Shown: in pieces, positions 50,296 through 58,854 of the stretch
How positions within the stretch are numbered: the stretch's first letter is position 1
How the letters are laid out: the number at the start of each line of letters is the position of its first letter
Assembly (NCBI GenBank): GCA_004558205.1
Contig: SFDM01000001.1
Span: forward strand, 1-64,000
Length of the DNA: 64,000 nucleotides
Reading direction: 5' to 3'
From: Pyramidobacter piscolens
GTDB taxonomy: Bacteria; Synergistota; Synergistia; Synergistales; Dethiosulfovibrionaceae
Position numbers and translations under genes: made by a program
The notes under the pieces: model-generated
Told to the model about the DNA's origin: nothing
The model's input: the letters and a program-made list of their open reading frames with translations, nothing else
The model's database searches: none

Positions 50296-51462
50296 ATGAG
50301 TTATCTATGGAACCTTCCGACAAAGGTGCTTTTCGGCGCCGGCAAGGTGAAGGAGCTGGGCACGGAAAAGATGCCTGGAAAGAAGGCGCTGCTGGTCGTT
50401 TCCAATGGCAGATCGGTCGTGAAAAACGGCGCGCTCGCGGCGGTAGAACAGGGCTTAGAACAGGCGGGAGCCGCCTATGTCCTTTTCAATAAAATTCAAT
50501 CGAACCCACTGGAACCGACGATCATGGAGGGCGTACAAGCCGCCCGCGAAGAGGGCTGCGACTTTATCGTCGGCCTTGGAGGCGGTTCGGTGCTGGACGC
50601 CGCCACCATGATCTCGGCCATGGTCCCGCAGAAGAAAGGGCGCCTGTGGGACTACGTCCAGGGAGGCACGGGCGGCGGCAGGACGCTGACCGAGACGCCT
50701 CTGCCCTACATCGAGATCACCACGAGCGCGGGAACTGGCAGCGAAGTGGACTGCTGGGGCGTCGTCACCAACGCTGACACCCACGAAAAAATAGGCTTTC
50801 AGGGCGGCTATGCGGCGCTGGCCGTGGTGGATCCAGAACTCATGCTGAGCGTTCCTCCCGATTTCACCGCTTATCAGGGATTCGACGCCCTGTTCCACAG
50901 CGTGGAGGGGTTCGTCTCAAAATTTTCCAACGAGGCCGCCGAAATGGTCGAGCTGGCCGCGATCCGGAACGCCGCGAAGTATCTGCCCTGCGCCGTCAAA
51001 AACGGACTGGACTTGGAAGCGCGGACCAAGATGGCCTTCGCCAACACCATGAGCGGCTACTCCATGGAGCTCTGTTCCTGCGTCAGCCAGCACGCCATGG
51101 AACACGCCCTGTCGGGACATCATCAGTCGCTGCCCCACGGCGCCGGGCTCATCATGATTTCCATCGCCTATTTCACGGCGCTGATTGAAAAACACGCCTG
51201 CGATGAACGCTTTGTGGAGATGGCGCGCGCCATGGGCAAAACCGGCGCCGCCTCTCCCATGGATTTTATCGCCGCGCTGGGGGAACTGCAGGCAGCCTGC
51301 GGCGTCCACAACCTGAAAATGAGCGATTACGGCGTCTCCTCCGCTGAGTTCCCCACCCTGGCCCGGGACGCGAGGACCACCATGGGCGGCTTGTTCCAAT
51401 GCGACCGCGTGGAGCTCTCCGAACAGGACGTGGCCGCGATCTATGAGAAGTCCTACCGATAG
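50296..51462 (+). CDS. Iron-containing alcohol dehydrogenase
   Basis: 388-aa group III alcohol dehydrogenase, BdhA/YqhD-like. The NAD(P) region has GLGGGSVLDAATMI near residue 95; TTSAGTGSEVDCWGV is near 143; and metal-binding histidines lie in QHAMEHALSGHHQSLPHGAG near 270. These enzymes reduce aldehydes to alcohols and remove toxic aldehydes. ATG at 50296 begins MSYLWNLPTKVLFGAGKV, the usual family start. Control by the divergent MerR regulator is likely. Confidence 0.9.
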   Translation: MSYLWNLPTKVLFGAGKVKELGTEKMPGKKALLVVSNGRSVVKNGALAAVEQGLEQAGAAYVLFNKIQSNPLEPTIMEGVQAAREEGCDFIVGLGGGSVLDAATMISAMVPQKKGRLWDYVQGGTGGGRTLTETPLPYIEITTSAGTGSEVDCWGVVTNADTHEKIGFQGGYAALAVVDPELMLSVPPDFTAYQGFDALFHSVEGFVSKFSNEAAEMVELAAIRNAAKYLPCAVKNGLDLEARTKMAFANTMSGYSMELCSCVSQHAMEHALSGHHQSLPHGAGLIMISIAYFTALIEKHACDERFVEMARAMGKTGAASPMDFIAALGELQAACGVHNLKMSDYGVSSAEFPTLARDARTTMGGLFQCDRVELSEQDVAAIYEKSYR

Positions 51463-51510
51463 GATACCGCGCCCATTCCCCGGCTGGTGAACAGATCCGC
51501 CGCCCAATGG

Positions 51511-51576
51511 GCTCAAACACGGCAGAAGCCGTCTGTCTGATACGAATAAGACAGACGGCTTCTGCCGTGTTTGAGC
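51511..51576. repeat. 28-bp perfect inverted repeat after the dehydrogenase
   Basis: Arms 51511-51538 (gctcaaacacggcagaagcc then gtctgtct) and 51549-51576 are exact complements with a 10-base loop. It probably ends or protects the dehydrogenase mRNA, although a T run is lacking. Confidence 0.8.
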
Positions 51577-51756
51577 TTCGGACGATACCCCGGAGGAAAG
51601 CCCCCGCCTGGAACCGGCGGCTGCGCAGCAAAGGCGCCGCGGGCCAGAGCGGCTTCTCTGCTTCCAGCCCCTGCCGGCCCGGCAAGAAAATGATCGGCCC
51701 ATGAGAAGCCCGGCGGCGCGCAATTATGAAGAAATATGAAGATTGTCTCTCAAGAG

Positions 51757-51784
51757 TTGAATCGTTTTTTTAATCAGGTATAAT
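51757..51784 (+). promoter_or_regulatory. Promoter of the second ABC importer
   Basis: -35 TTGAAT (51757-51762), 16-base spacer, consensus -10 TATAAT (51779-51784). Confidence 0.7.
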
Positions 51785-51794
51785 ACCCTTCGAA

Positions 51795-51810
51795 GTTAGA
51801 AAAAACTAAC
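51795..51810 (+). promoter_or_regulatory. Candidate operator, gttag-N6-ctaac
   Basis: A perfect 5-bp-arm dyad, gttagaaaaaactaac, lies right at the predicted start point of the importer operon, a position typical of repressor sites. The regulator is not identifiable; a metal-sensing repressor is one possibility. Confidence 0.5.
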
Positions 51811-51827
51811 CAGAAAGGAAGATGGAC

Positions 51828-53459
51828 ATGAAGTTAAAGGCAATTTTAGTTTTATTTGGCGCGGCCCTGCTGGCTGCGTTCGCGTACCAGGGGCTCCGCG
51901 GCGGCGACAGGGCGGCGGAGGGCCGCGGTGACAGCGCGCGGGTCAAAGACGAACTTGTCATGTGCATGGGCACTCGCCCGCCTGGAGAGTTCGACCCGAG
52001 GAAACGATGGGGGCTTTACAGCCAGTCGCACATCCTTCACAGCACGCTGCTCAAAAAAACGCCCGACCTGAAAATCGCCGGGGATTACGCGAAGGACTTT
52101 CAGGTGAGCGGTGACGGCCTCACGTGGACATTCGCCTTACAGGACAATTTTAAGTTTTCCAACGGAGAGCCTGTGACGCCCGAGGACGTGAAATTCACCT
52201 ATGAAATGCTCAAGAAGGACGGCATCAACTGGGATCTCAGTTTTCTCAAAGAAGTGGAGATCATAGACGGCTCAACCTTGGTCTTTCGCCTGACTGAACC
52301 CCGCTCCACCTTTTTTGCGCAGCTCACAGAAATTGTGATCCTCCCTCGAAACCATTATGACGACAATTACTCGGAAAATCCCATAGGTTCAGGGCCCTAC
52401 AGGCTGGTGCAATGGGACCGGGGGCAGCAGGCGATCTTCGAGGTCAATCCCCATTACCATGGAAAGACGCCTCATTTCAAAAGGTTCACGCTGCTTTTCC
52501 TCAATGAAAACGCAGCCTTGGCGGCGGCAAAAAACGGGACCGTCGATTTGATTTACGCGCTTCCGGAGTTTGCCGACGTGGAGATCCCAGGCTTCAAGCT
52601 CTTTTCCTATGAAAGCAACGACGTGAGAGGCCTGTCCATGCCAACGCAAAAAAGCGGATACGGCACGACTCCCCAAGGCCGCCCCATCGGCAACGACGTG
52701 ACTTCCGACGCGGCGATCCGCAAGGCTCTGTACATCGGGCTCGACAGGCAGGAAATCGTCAATACCGTCCTCAACGGGCACGGCAAAAAAGCCTATTCTT
52801 TAGTGGACCAGATGCCCTGGTGGAATCCGGAGACGGCCATCCAGGACAACCGCGTCGAGGAAGCGAAGGCGCTGCTGGAAAAAGCGGGCTGGATCGACTC
52901 CGACGGGGACGGCGTCCGGGAAAAGAACGGTCTCAAGGCATCGTTCAAGCTCTATCACCCCTCTGCCGACGTGGTGAGAACCAACGTGGCCATCGTGGCA
53001 GCGGAGCAGGCCAAAAAACTGGGGATCCAGGTCCAACTGGTAGGCAGCAACTGGGATGAAATACAGACTGTCATGCACTCCAACCCCGTTCTTTTCGCCG
53101 GCGGCAGGCACCACCCTCACCAATTCTACAGCATGCACGACCCCAAGAGCGCCGGAATATCCTATAACAATATCGTCTACTACGACAATCCCGTGGTGAC
53201 AGGCTACATGGAAAAGGCCATGCACGCCAGCAGCATGGAGGAAGCGAACAAATACTGGAAATTGGCGCAGTGGGACGGGAAGACCGGAGCCAGCGGATTG
53301 GGAGACGTCCCCTTCCTGTGGCTGATCCGCCTTGACCACATCCATCTAGGAGACGCCAGGATCAACGTGGGAAGGCAGCCGATCCACACTCACGGCCATG
53401 AATGGTCTCTGCTGGCCAACATCGCCGAGTGGACGTGGGACGCCGGGGCCGCTCAATAG
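51828..53459 (+). CDS. Opp/Nik-type ABC importer solute-binding protein
   Basis: About 543 aa, family 5 solute-binding protein with an N-terminal signal or anchor helix (KLKAILVLFGAALLAAFAYQG). It shows FSNGEPVTPEDVKFTYEML near residue 110 and GSGPYRLVQWDRGQQAIFEVNP near 190. Two C-terminal histidine groups stand out, RHHPHQFYSMH and PIHTHGHEW, which may mean a metal or metal-chelate ligand rather than a peptide. ATG at 51828 (AAGGA upstream) is preferred to the ATG two codons earlier. It heads a five-gene importer operon. Confidence 0.85.
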   Translation: MKLKAILVLFGAALLAAFAYQGLRGGDRAAEGRGDSARVKDELVMCMGTRPPGEFDPRKRWGLYSQSHILHSTLLKKTPDLKIAGDYAKDFQVSGDGLTWTFALQDNFKFSNGEPVTPEDVKFTYEMLKKDGINWDLSFLKEVEIIDGSTLVFRLTEPRSTFFAQLTEIVILPRNHYDDNYSENPIGSGPYRLVQWDRGQQAIFEVNPHYHGKTPHFKRFTLLFLNENAALAAAKNGTVDLIYALPEFADVEIPGFKLFSYESNDVRGLSMPTQKSGYGTTPQGRPIGNDVTSDAAIRKALYIGLDRQEIVNTVLNGHGKKAYSLVDQMPWWNPETAIQDNRVEEAKALLEKAGWIDSDGDGVREKNGLKASFKLYHPSADVVRTNVAIVAAEQAKKLGIQVQLVGSNWDEIQTVMHSNPVLFAGGRHHPHQFYSMHDPKSAGISYNNIVYYDNPVVTGYMEKAMHASSMEEANKYWKLAQWDGKTGASGLGDVPFLWLIRLDHIHLGDARINVGRQPIHTHGHEWSLLANIAEWTWDAGAAQ

Positions 53460-53526
53460 CGAAAGAGAAACGGCGCGAAGGCCCGCCGCGCCTTCAGCCT
53501 GCGGCGCCGCCATTATCCATGAACCG

Positions 53527-53563
53527 AGAGCGCCGCGCCGGCCTTGCGTCGCGCTCTTTTTAA
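53527..53563 (+). terminator. Intercistronic partial terminator
   Basis: Stem agagcgc...gcgctct followed by TTTTT lies between the solute-binding protein and the first permease gene. It would let binding protein outnumber the membrane parts, as is common in ABC importers. Confidence 0.6.
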
Positions 53564-53576
53564 AGGAGTGTCGTCA

Positions 53577-54560
53577 TTGAAACGATTAAAACTCATAGGC
53601 TTGCCCTTTTTAAGAGGGATCTCCCTGCTGATCGGGCTTTCCATCCTGACCTTCGTGATGATGTGCCATTCGCCCGTCGACCCCATCTCCAGCTATATAG
53701 GCGGAGACGTGTCCATCACGGCGGAACAGAGAAAAGCGCTGGAAGCGTACTGGGGACTGGACGCCCCGCCCTACAGACAGTATCTTGCCTGGCTTAAAAA
53801 TTTTTCTTCGGGGGACATGGGCGTCTCTAAAATATACCGGAGGCCCGTGTGGACCATCATCACGGAAAAATTTACGGCGTCCTGCGTCTTGATGGGGATT
53901 TCTTGGACGCTGTCCGGCATGATCGGCTTCTGCCTGGGCGTTTTAGCCGCGGTAAAAAGAGGCAGCGCCCTGGACCGCGGGATCAAATGGTTCGCCTACA
54001 TTCAGGCCTCGGTTCCCACATTCTGGCTGGGGCTGATGCTGCTGATCGTCTTCTCAGTCTGGCTCCGGTGGTTTCCCATCGGAATCTCCGTGCCCATCGG
54101 CATGCCCAGCAGCAAAGTCACTCTGTGGGACCACGCGCGCCATATCATCCTGCCGGCGGCCACGCTCAGCGTGCTCGGCATCGCCAACGTTACGCTGCAC
54201 ACGCGCGAAAAAATGGCCGACATCTTAAATTCAGAATATGTCTTATTCGCCAGGGCCCGGGGTGAAAGCGCCTGGGAGATCGTCAAGAACCATGGGATCA
54301 GAAATGCGGCGCTCCCCGCGATCACGCTCCACTTTGCCTATTTCGGCGAACTGTTCGGCGGCTCTGTTCTGGCGGAACAGGTCTTTTCCTACCCCGGACT
54401 GGGGTCAACGCTGACGGAAGCCGGATTGAAGAGCGATCTTCCCCTGTTGATGGGCATCGTGATGATCAGCGCCCTTTTCGTCTTTACCGGCAACATGACG
54501 GCCGACGTGCTCAACGCGCTCATCAACCCAAGGCTGAAGGAGGGAAATACCCTTGATTAA
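53577..54560 (+). CDS. Opp/Nik-type ABC importer permease B
   Basis: 327-aa membrane permease of the DppB family with six helices. The start is TTG at 53577, with AAAGGAG 8 bases upstream; the open frame before it runs through the terminator. Family features include YWGLDAPPYRQYLAWLKNFS near residue 60 and the coupling motif around ARARGESAWEIVKNHGIRNA near 225. It overlaps the next gene by 8 bases. Confidence 0.87.
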   Translation: MKRLKLIGLPFLRGISLLIGLSILTFVMMCHSPVDPISSYIGGDVSITAEQRKALEAYWGLDAPPYRQYLAWLKNFSSGDMGVSKIYRRPVWTIITEKFTASCVLMGISWTLSGMIGFCLGVLAAVKRGSALDRGIKWFAYIQASVPTFWLGLMLLIVFSVWLRWFPIGISVPIGMPSSKVTLWDHARHIILPAATLSVLGIANVTLHTREKMADILNSEYVLFARARGESAWEIVKNHGIRNAALPAITLHFAYFGELFGGSVLAEQVFSYPGLGSTLTEAGLKSDLPLLMGIVMISALFVFTGNMTADVLNALINPRLKEGNTLD

Positions 54561-55380
54561 GAAACTCAACGCGCGCAGCCGGCTGGTTCTTTCCCTTTCC
54601 CTCTCGCTCGGCGTCATTTTGGCGGCGCTGCTGCTCAGCTGCCTGCTCAGCGAGAGCAACTTGGCCACCGATTTTTCACAGAAAAGCCTTTCTCCTTCCG
54701 CAGCCCATCCTTTCGGCACAGACTGGCTTGGCCGCGATATGCTGACACGGACTTTAAAGGGGCTCCGGCTGTCTCTGGCCGTCGGTTTTACAGGCGCTTT
54801 CGTGGGAGCCTGTATCGCGGCAATTCTGGGGGTTATGGCGGCGACCTTTGGAAAAAAGGCCGACGCCGTTATCGCCTGGTTCATAGACATGTTTATCGGC
54901 ATGCCCCACCTGGTTTTCATCATCCTGATTTCCTTCATAGCCGGCGGCGGGATCAAGGGGGTCATTCTAGGTGTCGGCCTGACCCACTGGCCGTCGCTGA
55001 CGCGCATTATCCGCAACGAAGTGCTCAGCGTCAAAAACAGCGAATATATCAAGCTCTCCAGGAACCTGGGAAAATCCAGGCTGTTCGTGGTCTCTCAACA
55101 CATCCTGCCCCATATCCTGCCCCAGATTATGGTCGGCTTTTTACTGCTGTTTCCTCATGCGATCATCCATGAGGCCAGCATCACTTTCCTGGGATTCGGC
55201 CTGTCGGTCCAGACGCCCTCCATCGGTTTGATCCTGTCCGAGGCGGTAAATCACATTTCCGTCGGCCACTGGTGGCTCGCCCTCTTCCCAGGGCTGCTGC
55301 TGATCCTGATCGTAAAGAGTTTCGACGCCATCGGCGAGCAGTTCAGGCTGATCATCGACCCCAGCGGCGCCAATCAATAG
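54553..55380 (+). CDS. Opp/Nik-type ABC importer permease C
   Basis: 275-aa membrane permease of the DppC family. It begins at TTG 54553, 8 bases inside the previous gene, with GGAGG upstream. HPFGTDWLGRDMLTRTLKGL near residue 55 and the coupling motif around SRNLGKSRLFVVSQHILPH near 170 are characteristic. Confidence 0.87.
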   Translation: MIKKLNARSRLVLSLSLSLGVILAALLLSCLLSESNLATDFSQKSLSPSAAHPFGTDWLGRDMLTRTLKGLRLSLAVGFTGAFVGACIAAILGVMAATFGKKADAVIAWFIDMFIGMPHLVFIILISFIAGGGIKGVILGVGLTHWPSLTRIIRNEVLSVKNSEYIKLSRNLGKSRLFVVSQHILPHILPQIMVGFLLLFPHAIIHEASITFLGFGLSVQTPSIGLILSEAVNHISVGHWWLALFPGLLLILIVKSFDAIGEQFRLIIDPSGANQ

Positions 55381-55390
55381 GAGGCCTCAT

Positions 55391-56203
55391 ATGAACCGGC
55401 GGCAACGCGTTTTATCAGTTGAAAACCTATCGGTCTCTTTCCTGCAGTATGTGGGAAGGCTCACACAAAAAAAGATCACCCCTATCGGCTCTCTCAGCGT
55501 CCATGTGAACGCCGGAGAAATCCACGCCATCGCCGGCGCCAGCGGCTCGGGAAAAAGCCTGCTGGCCCACGCCATACTGGGCATCCTGCCCCGCAGCGCG
55601 ATGTGCAGCGGAAGCATGACCTACATGGACCAGCCCTTGACTGAAAGGAGAAAGGAACGCCTGCGCGGCAGGGAAATCGCCTTCATCCCACAATCGGTCA
55701 ACTACCTGGATCCCCTGATGAAGGTGGGACGGCAGATCAGAATTGGCCTGCCCGTAAAAAGCGCGGCGCAGACGGAGCGGAGGCTGCTGGAAAAATACGG
55801 CCTCAAGCAGGAAGACGGTTCCCGTTATCCCTTTGAGCTTTCAGGCGGGATGCTGCGCCGTATTCTGTTCGCAGCCAGCGTTCGGGAAGGCGTCAGGCTC
55901 ATCATCGCCGACGAACCCACTCCCGGCATCCACCCTGAAGCTTTGAGCGTCATATTGAACCAGCTGAGGACATGCGCCGATGCAGGCGCGGCGGTGATGC
56001 TCATCACCCACGATATTCTGTCGGCCCTGTCCGTCTGCGACCGTGTGACGGTTTTGCAGAACGGCAGCGCCATCGAAACCGCCAGCGCGGACAGTTTCGC
56101 AGGGCAGGGGGAAAAGCTCCGCCACCCCTATACCAAGGCGCTTTGGAGCTGCCTCCCCGTCAATGATTTTACACAGAGCAGGATGATCGCCCCATGTCAT
56201 TAA
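55391..56203 (+). CDS. Opp/Nik-type ABC importer ATPase D
   Basis: 270-aa ATPase. Walker A GASGSGKSLLAHAILGILP lies near residue 48, the signature LSGGMLRRILFAA near 150 (R in place of the usual Q after LSGGM-L), and Walker B LIIADEPTPGIHPEAL. The D-loop reads GIHPEAL rather than the usual LD, so this site may be degenerate. It overlaps the next ATPase gene by 10 bases. Confidence 0.86.
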   Translation: MNRRQRVLSVENLSVSFLQYVGRLTQKKITPIGSLSVHVNAGEIHAIAGASGSGKSLLAHAILGILPRSAMCSGSMTYMDQPLTERRKERLRGREIAFIPQSVNYLDPLMKVGRQIRIGLPVKSAAQTERRLLEKYGLKQEDGSRYPFELSGGMLRRILFAASVREGVRLIIADEPTPGIHPEALSVILNQLRTCADAGAAVMLITHDILSALSVCDRVTVLQNGSAIETASADSFAGQGEKLRHPYTKALWSCLPVNDFTQSRMIAPCH

Positions 56204-56823
56204 TCGCTGAAAACACAGGTTTTTACTACCAGCCCAGGAACTGGCTTTTCTACAACGTCAACTTCGAGCTCCGGCGGGAGGAAGTGGTCGGAATTTCAGG
56301 CTACAGCGGATGTGGAAAAAGCACCTTCGCCAAAGTGATGGCCCACTACCTGGTGCCCGTGACGGGACGAATCACCGTGGATGGGCGCCCCTTCGTAAAC
56401 GGGCGATGCCAGCCGGTTCAAATGATATACCAGCACCCCGAAAGAGCTTTGAACCCCAAATGGCGCATGTACCGCTCGCTCACGGAAAGTTATTGCCCCG
56501 ATCAGAACATGCTGGACCGTTTTGGCATCCGGAAGGAATGGTACCGGCGATATCCCATCGAAATCTCCGGCGGGGAGATGCAGCGTTTTTGCATTGTGCG
56601 CGCGCTGGGCCCCCACACCAGATATCTGATCGCCGACGAGATCACGACCATGTTGGACGCCGTGACGCAGGCAAAAATATGGCGGGAATTGACGCATATC
56701 TGCCGCGAGAGAAACATCGGGCTGATGATTATCAGCCACGAAACTGAATTGCTTGCAAAACTGTGCGACCGCGTCCTGTCCATACAGGAAATGCAGCGTC
56801 GCTCGCCCTCCGGCGGCCGCTGA
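56194..56823 (+). CDS. Opp/Nik-type ABC importer ATPase F (short)
   Basis: 209-aa ATPase, shorter than the usual 250-330 because the C-terminal oligopeptide-transporter extension is missing. Walker A GYSGCGKSTFAKVM lies near residue 33, the signature ISGGEMQRFCIVRAL near 125, and Walker B LIADEITTMLDAVTQ. Catalytic motifs are complete, so it is probably active and pairs with ATPase D. Confidence 0.86.
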   Translation: MSLIAENTGFYYQPRNWLFYNVNFELRREEVVGISGYSGCGKSTFAKVMAHYLVPVTGRITVDGRPFVNGRCQPVQMIYQHPERALNPKWRMYRSLTESYCPDQNMLDRFGIRKEWYRRYPIEISGGEMQRFCIVRALGPHTRYLIADEITTMLDAVTQAKIWRELTHICRERNIGLMIISHETELLAKLCDRVLSIQEMQRRSPSGGR

Positions 56824-56828
56824 CAGGA

Positions 56829-56995
56829 ATCATACTATTTGGCAATAAAACGGCTAAATTAAAGACCGGGGCCGACCCGAGGGGCCATGCAGTCGCTAAA
56901 GACTATCTCGGCCTATTCGGCCTGCCTATACTCGCTTGGTGGATACCCCTCGGGTCGTCCTCTCCGTGCCAATTTTGCGTTTTTATCGCAAAGTG
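56829..56995 (+). repeat. Repeat family B, copy 2
   Basis: Second full copy (see 38902-39042), with the ccgagggg...cccctcgg ends at 56877-56953. Its right flank, aattttgcgtttttatcgca, is also found at 32190-32225, where the middle block is missing. Confidence 0.75.
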
Positions 56996-57000
56996 GTATC

Positions 57001-57066
57001 AAAAAGCCTTCCCCGGCGCGTTTTTCTCCCTGAAAAGGAGAAAAACGCGCCGGGGAAGGCTTTTTT
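57001..57066. terminator. Bidirectional terminator with 29-bp perfect arms
   Basis: Arms 57001-57029 and 57037-57065 are exact complements with a 7-base loop and terminal A/T runs, between the importer operon (+) and the sensor kinase (-), overlapping the kinase stop. Confidence 0.93.
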
Positions 57067-58105
57067 ACTTGACGGGAAAAGTGAGGGTCACGATAAACTC
57101 ACGGTCTTTCAGCTCCGTGGCAAACTCTCCGCCATGGATTCCCATAATTTTTTTGCAGTTTCTCAGGCCGAGCCCGGTACTCCCGCCCGATCCGCGGGGC
57201 AGACCAACCCTATTTCTGATGCGGATTTCCAGCGCGCCTTTGCGGAAACTCCCGCCGATAAAGACGGGGCCGGCGGCGTCGGCATAGCGGGCCACGTTCG
57301 TGAAGACGTTGTCAAAAAGCCTCTCCGCCATCCGCGCGTCATAGACGATGGAATAACGGCACTTCGGCAGTTTTTTGCGCACGGCATAGCCGCGCTGCGG
57401 CAATATCTGCGCACACTTATGGATAATCTGAAAAAGCCCGCGGCTGGAATTGCAGCGAAGCAGCCCGGTCTCACAGCGCTCTTTCCCCGTAAGGTAAAAG
57501 TGCTCAAAGGCCGCGCCCGTGAGATATTCAAGCTGGCGGGCACGTTCCAGGCAATAAGCCAGATACTTCCGGCGCTTCGCTTCGTCGCGAAAATCCTCGT
57601 CCAGTAAAATTTCCAGATAGCCCGCCAGCGTCGTCAGAGGCGTGCGCAAATCGTGCGAGACCGAAGCCAGAAGCTCCTGCTCCTTCTCGTCCTGGAATCT
57701 CTGCCGTTCTTGATCCGCCTCCAAGCGTTTCCGCAGTTCGTCTATCAGCATCGCCAGGCGGGAGAGCTCGTCGTTTCCTTCGGCGTCCAGCGGCTGCGGC
57801 GCGTAATCGCCGCTTTTGAGCGCATGCACGGCGCTGATCAGGCCGTCAATACGCCTTTTCCGTTTGGTCAGGAAGAGGGCCATAAAGGCGGGGTACATCA
57901 TGAAGCACATCATCAGGCCGCAAAAAAACAGGACGACCTTATACATATGAAGCCTGACAGGGTCGGCTCCCGTTCTCCCATATCCGTCGATCGCCGCGCT
58001 CCCCAGCGCGAAAACCAGGCAGAACAGGCAGCCCGAACAAAGGGCCCACCGCGCGGTTCCTCGGATAAACTGGGAGACCAGCCCCGCGGGGGCAGGCTTA
58101 GACAT
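57065..58105 (-). CDS. Sensor histidine kinase
   Basis: About 346 aa, membrane-bound two-component sensor. Two N-terminal helices (ALCSGCLFCLVFALG near residue 20 and VVLFFCGLMMCFMMYPAFMA near 55) flank a very short external loop; a HAMP-like segment follows; the phosphorylated His is in SHDLRTPLTTLAGYLEILL near 153; and the ATP domain ends with GSGGSTGLGLRNCKKIMGIH. The short loop suggests sensing within the membrane. The start at 58105 overlaps the regulator stop by 8 bases. Confidence 0.88.
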   Translation of the reverse strand: MSKPAPAGLVSQFIRGTARWALCSGCLFCLVFALGSAAIDGYGRTGADPVRLHMYKVVLFFCGLMMCFMMYPAFMALFLTKRKRRIDGLISAVHALKSGDYAPQPLDAEGNDELSRLAMLIDELRKRLEADQERQRFQDEKEQELLASVSHDLRTPLTTLAGYLEILLDEDFRDEAKRRKYLAYCLERARQLEYLTGAAFEHFYLTGKERCETGLLRCNSSRGLFQIIHKCAQILPQRGYAVRKKLPKCRYSIVYDARMAERLFDNVFTNVARYADAAGPVFIGGSFRKGALEIRIRNRVGLPRGSGGSTGLGLRNCKKIMGIHGGEFATELKDREFIVTLTFPVK

Positions 58106-58781
58106 AAACCGAGTACCCCTTTCCCCAGACTGTATGGATATATTCCACTTCTTTATCAAGGCAGCTTATCTTTTTACGGATATTTTTCACGTGAACCACC
58201 ACGTTGTTGCCGGAAGAATTTGTAATGGGCTCGCCCCATATTTCAGCGTAAATCCTCTCAGCGTTCAGCGGCCGCCCTTCCTGATTCAGCAGCAGAACCA
58301 GAATCCGATATTCGATGTCCGTAAGATCGAGGCGGCGCCCGTTCACGGACACCACGCCCGCCGTCCTGTCGTAATGCAGGTTCCCTATCCGCACCCCGGC
58401 GGCCCGATTGGAATTGTACTGGGTGTATCGCCTGACCAGCGAATCGATTCGGGCCAGCAATTCCATGGAGGAAAAGGGCTTCACCATATAGTCGTCGCCG
58501 CCGCACCGTAATCCCTCGAGCTTATCCTTTTCCTGCGCTTTCGCCGTCAGAAACAGAATCGGGAAATAATAGCGCGCCCGAATGGCCCTGCAGAGCGCAA
58601 AACCGTCCATGCCGGGCATCATCACGTCCAGGACCGCGGCGGAAATCTCGTTTTGCCGCGCCAGGTCCATGGCGCTGCCGGCGTCCGCAGCCATCAGGGG
58701 CTGATAGTTCTTTTTCTTCAGATGGTAGGAGATAATATCCAAAATTTCTTCATTATCGTCAACGACCAGAACCGTCTTTAT
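58098..58781 (-). CDS. OmpR-family response regulator (apparent AUA start)
   Basis: 227 aa when read from ATA at 58781: receiver domain KTVLVVDDNEEILDIISYHL with the acidic pair DD, phospho-acceptor Asp in AVLDVMMPGMDG, then Lys in VKPFSSMELLARI, and a winged-helix output domain (about 130-225) ending in HTVWGKGYSVYV. The first ATG/GTG/TTG in frame (TTG, 58742) would delete the essential DD strand. The ATA has GGAGG 8 bases upstream, and a TGA precedes it in frame, so the gene appears to start at AUA. A sequencing error is the alternative. Confidence 0.78.
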   Translation of the reverse strand: MKTVLVVDDNEEILDIISYHLKKKNYQPLMAADAGSAMDLARQNEISAAVLDVMMPGMDGFALCRAIRARYYFPILFLTAKAQEKDKLEGLRCGGDDYMVKPFSSMELLARIDSLVRRYTQYNSNRAAGVRIGNLHYDRTAGVVSVNGRRLDLTDIEYRILVLLLNQEGRPLNAERIYAEIWGEPITNSSGNNVVVHVKNIRKKISCLDKEVEYIHTVWGKGYSVYV

Positions 58782-58854
58782 TCAAACAACCTCCTCAAAG
58801 TCCCTTTCGGCGAGAAACCTCCCATTAAACAGATGGCTTCCAGGCCGGCAAGGA

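Noticed and set aside
56763..57287. 174-codon frame crossing repeat B and the terminator
   Set aside because: The matching stretch in the other repeat copy differs without silent-site bias, and the frame runs through a terminator hairpin.
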